From assembly GCA_030597995.1 (NCBI GenBank), contig JAUVQV010000048.1:1-6614 (forward strand): 6,614 nt of DNA, written 5' to 3'. This DNA is from Candidatus Rokuibacteriota bacterium. Lineage in GTDB: Bacteria > JAUVQV01. Below, one piece after another: positions 6,477-6,614 of the stretch. The position numbers were made by a program, and so were the translations under genes. The notes beneath the pieces are model-generated. The model was given only the letters and a program-made list of their open reading frames with translations. It was not told the DNA's origin and did no database searches. Position 1 is the first letter of the stretch, and the number at the start of each line of letters is the position of its first letter.

Positions 6477-6506
6477 GTGAAAAGTGGGCCGAGGCCCACT
6501 TTTCAC
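6477..6506 (-). terminator. Perfect 14-bp inverted repeat in the rimP leader; terminator- or attenuator-like
   Basis: GTGAAAAGTGGGCC at 6477-6490 is mirrored exactly by GGCCCACTTTTCAC at 6493-6506, with only two bases between. In RNA the GC-rich top (GUGGGCC/GGCCCAC) is bracketed by an A-tract and a U-tract, the layout of a bidirectional intrinsic terminator, although the U-run is only four and is followed by CAC. It lies between two divergent starts, so it does not end either flanking gene. It could be a rimP leader attenuator, the terminator of an unseen minus-strand transcript from the right, or a palindromic operator. Confidence 0.5.
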
Positions 6507-6531
6507 TTCAAGAACGTCCGTGTAATCCTAC

Positions 6532-6540
6532 TGGTATATA
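6532..6540 (+). promoter_or_regulatory. Candidate extended -10 promoter for the divergent plus-strand gene
   Basis: TGG followed by TATATA (6535-6540) matches an extended -10 (TGnTATAAT, 5 of 6 in the hexamer). No convincing -35 lies 16-18 bp upstream. Transcription would start near 6547, about 44 nt before the ATG at 6591. Because TATATATA is self-complementary, it might also serve the minus strand toward rimP, but I found no matching -35 there either. Confidence 0.3.
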
Positions 6541-6590
6541 TATCAATTTTCATGCTGAAAGGCCAGGGCTTAATAGTGAGGAGTTTTCCC

Positions 6591-6614
6591 ATGTTTCGTT
6601 CTTCCCTCAACCAA
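6591..6614 (+). CDS. Start of a divergent plus-strand gene, truncated by the window end
   Basis: Only eight codons are visible: M-F-R-S-S-L-N-Q. The call rests on GAGGAG (6578-6583) placed 7 nt before ATG 6591, a strong Shine-Dalgarno arrangement, and on the candidate extended -10 upstream. The product cannot be identified. The early Arg followed by Ser-Ser-Leu could begin a signal peptide or a cytoplasmic protein; eight residues do not decide. If real, it shares a roughly 130-bp control region with rimP. Confidence 0.45.

Overview
The window holds one nearly continuous minus-strand gene cluster for transcription elongation, translation initiation and ribosome maturation. In transcription order (right to left) it reads rimP, nusA, a ylxR-L7Ae fusion gene, infB, ylxP (DUF503), rbfA and an nrnA-type DHH phosphoesterase that runs off the left edge. 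This is the conserved bacterial nusA/infB operon. The layout, with DUF503 between infB and rbfA and a DHH/DHHA1 phosphoesterase after rbfA, together with the moderately high GC content, fits a Desulfobacterota (former Deltaproteobacteria) genome best. That placement is inferred from gene order and protein style only; no marker in the window settles it.

Right end (about 6461-6614): a compact divergent regulatory region. It holds a perfect 14-bp inverted repeat just upstream of the rimP ribosome binding site, a TATATATA stretch, and the first eight codons of a plus-strand gene with a good Shine-Dalgarno sequence that leaves the window. Middle (1969-6460): rimP, nusA, ylxR-L7Ae and infB are tightly packed, with 4-bp and 17-bp overlaps and a 19-bp gap, as expected for one transcript with coupled translation. 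An AT-rich gap of about 210 bp (1755-1968) separates infB from ylxP and holds a plausible sigma-70 promoter, so the last three genes may have a second start of transcription.

Left end: a 167-bp nested imperfect palindrome (1306-1472) fills the space between the ylxP stop codon and the rbfA ribosome binding site. It looks like a small non-autonomous mobile element (MITE-like) or intergenic palindromic repeat, flanked by TAA on both sides. It is the most unusual object in the window. rbfA then overlaps nrnA by 4 bp.

Functionally, RimP and RbfA act in 30S subunit maturation, IF2 joins initiator tRNA and subunits, NusA controls pausing, termination and antitermination, YlxR and L7Ae domains bind RNA, and NrnA degrades very short RNAs and pAp. 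No phage, CRISPR, defence system, tRNA or rRNA was seen. The genes are ordinary; what deserves attention is the palindromic insertion, the leader hairpin and the fusion protein.
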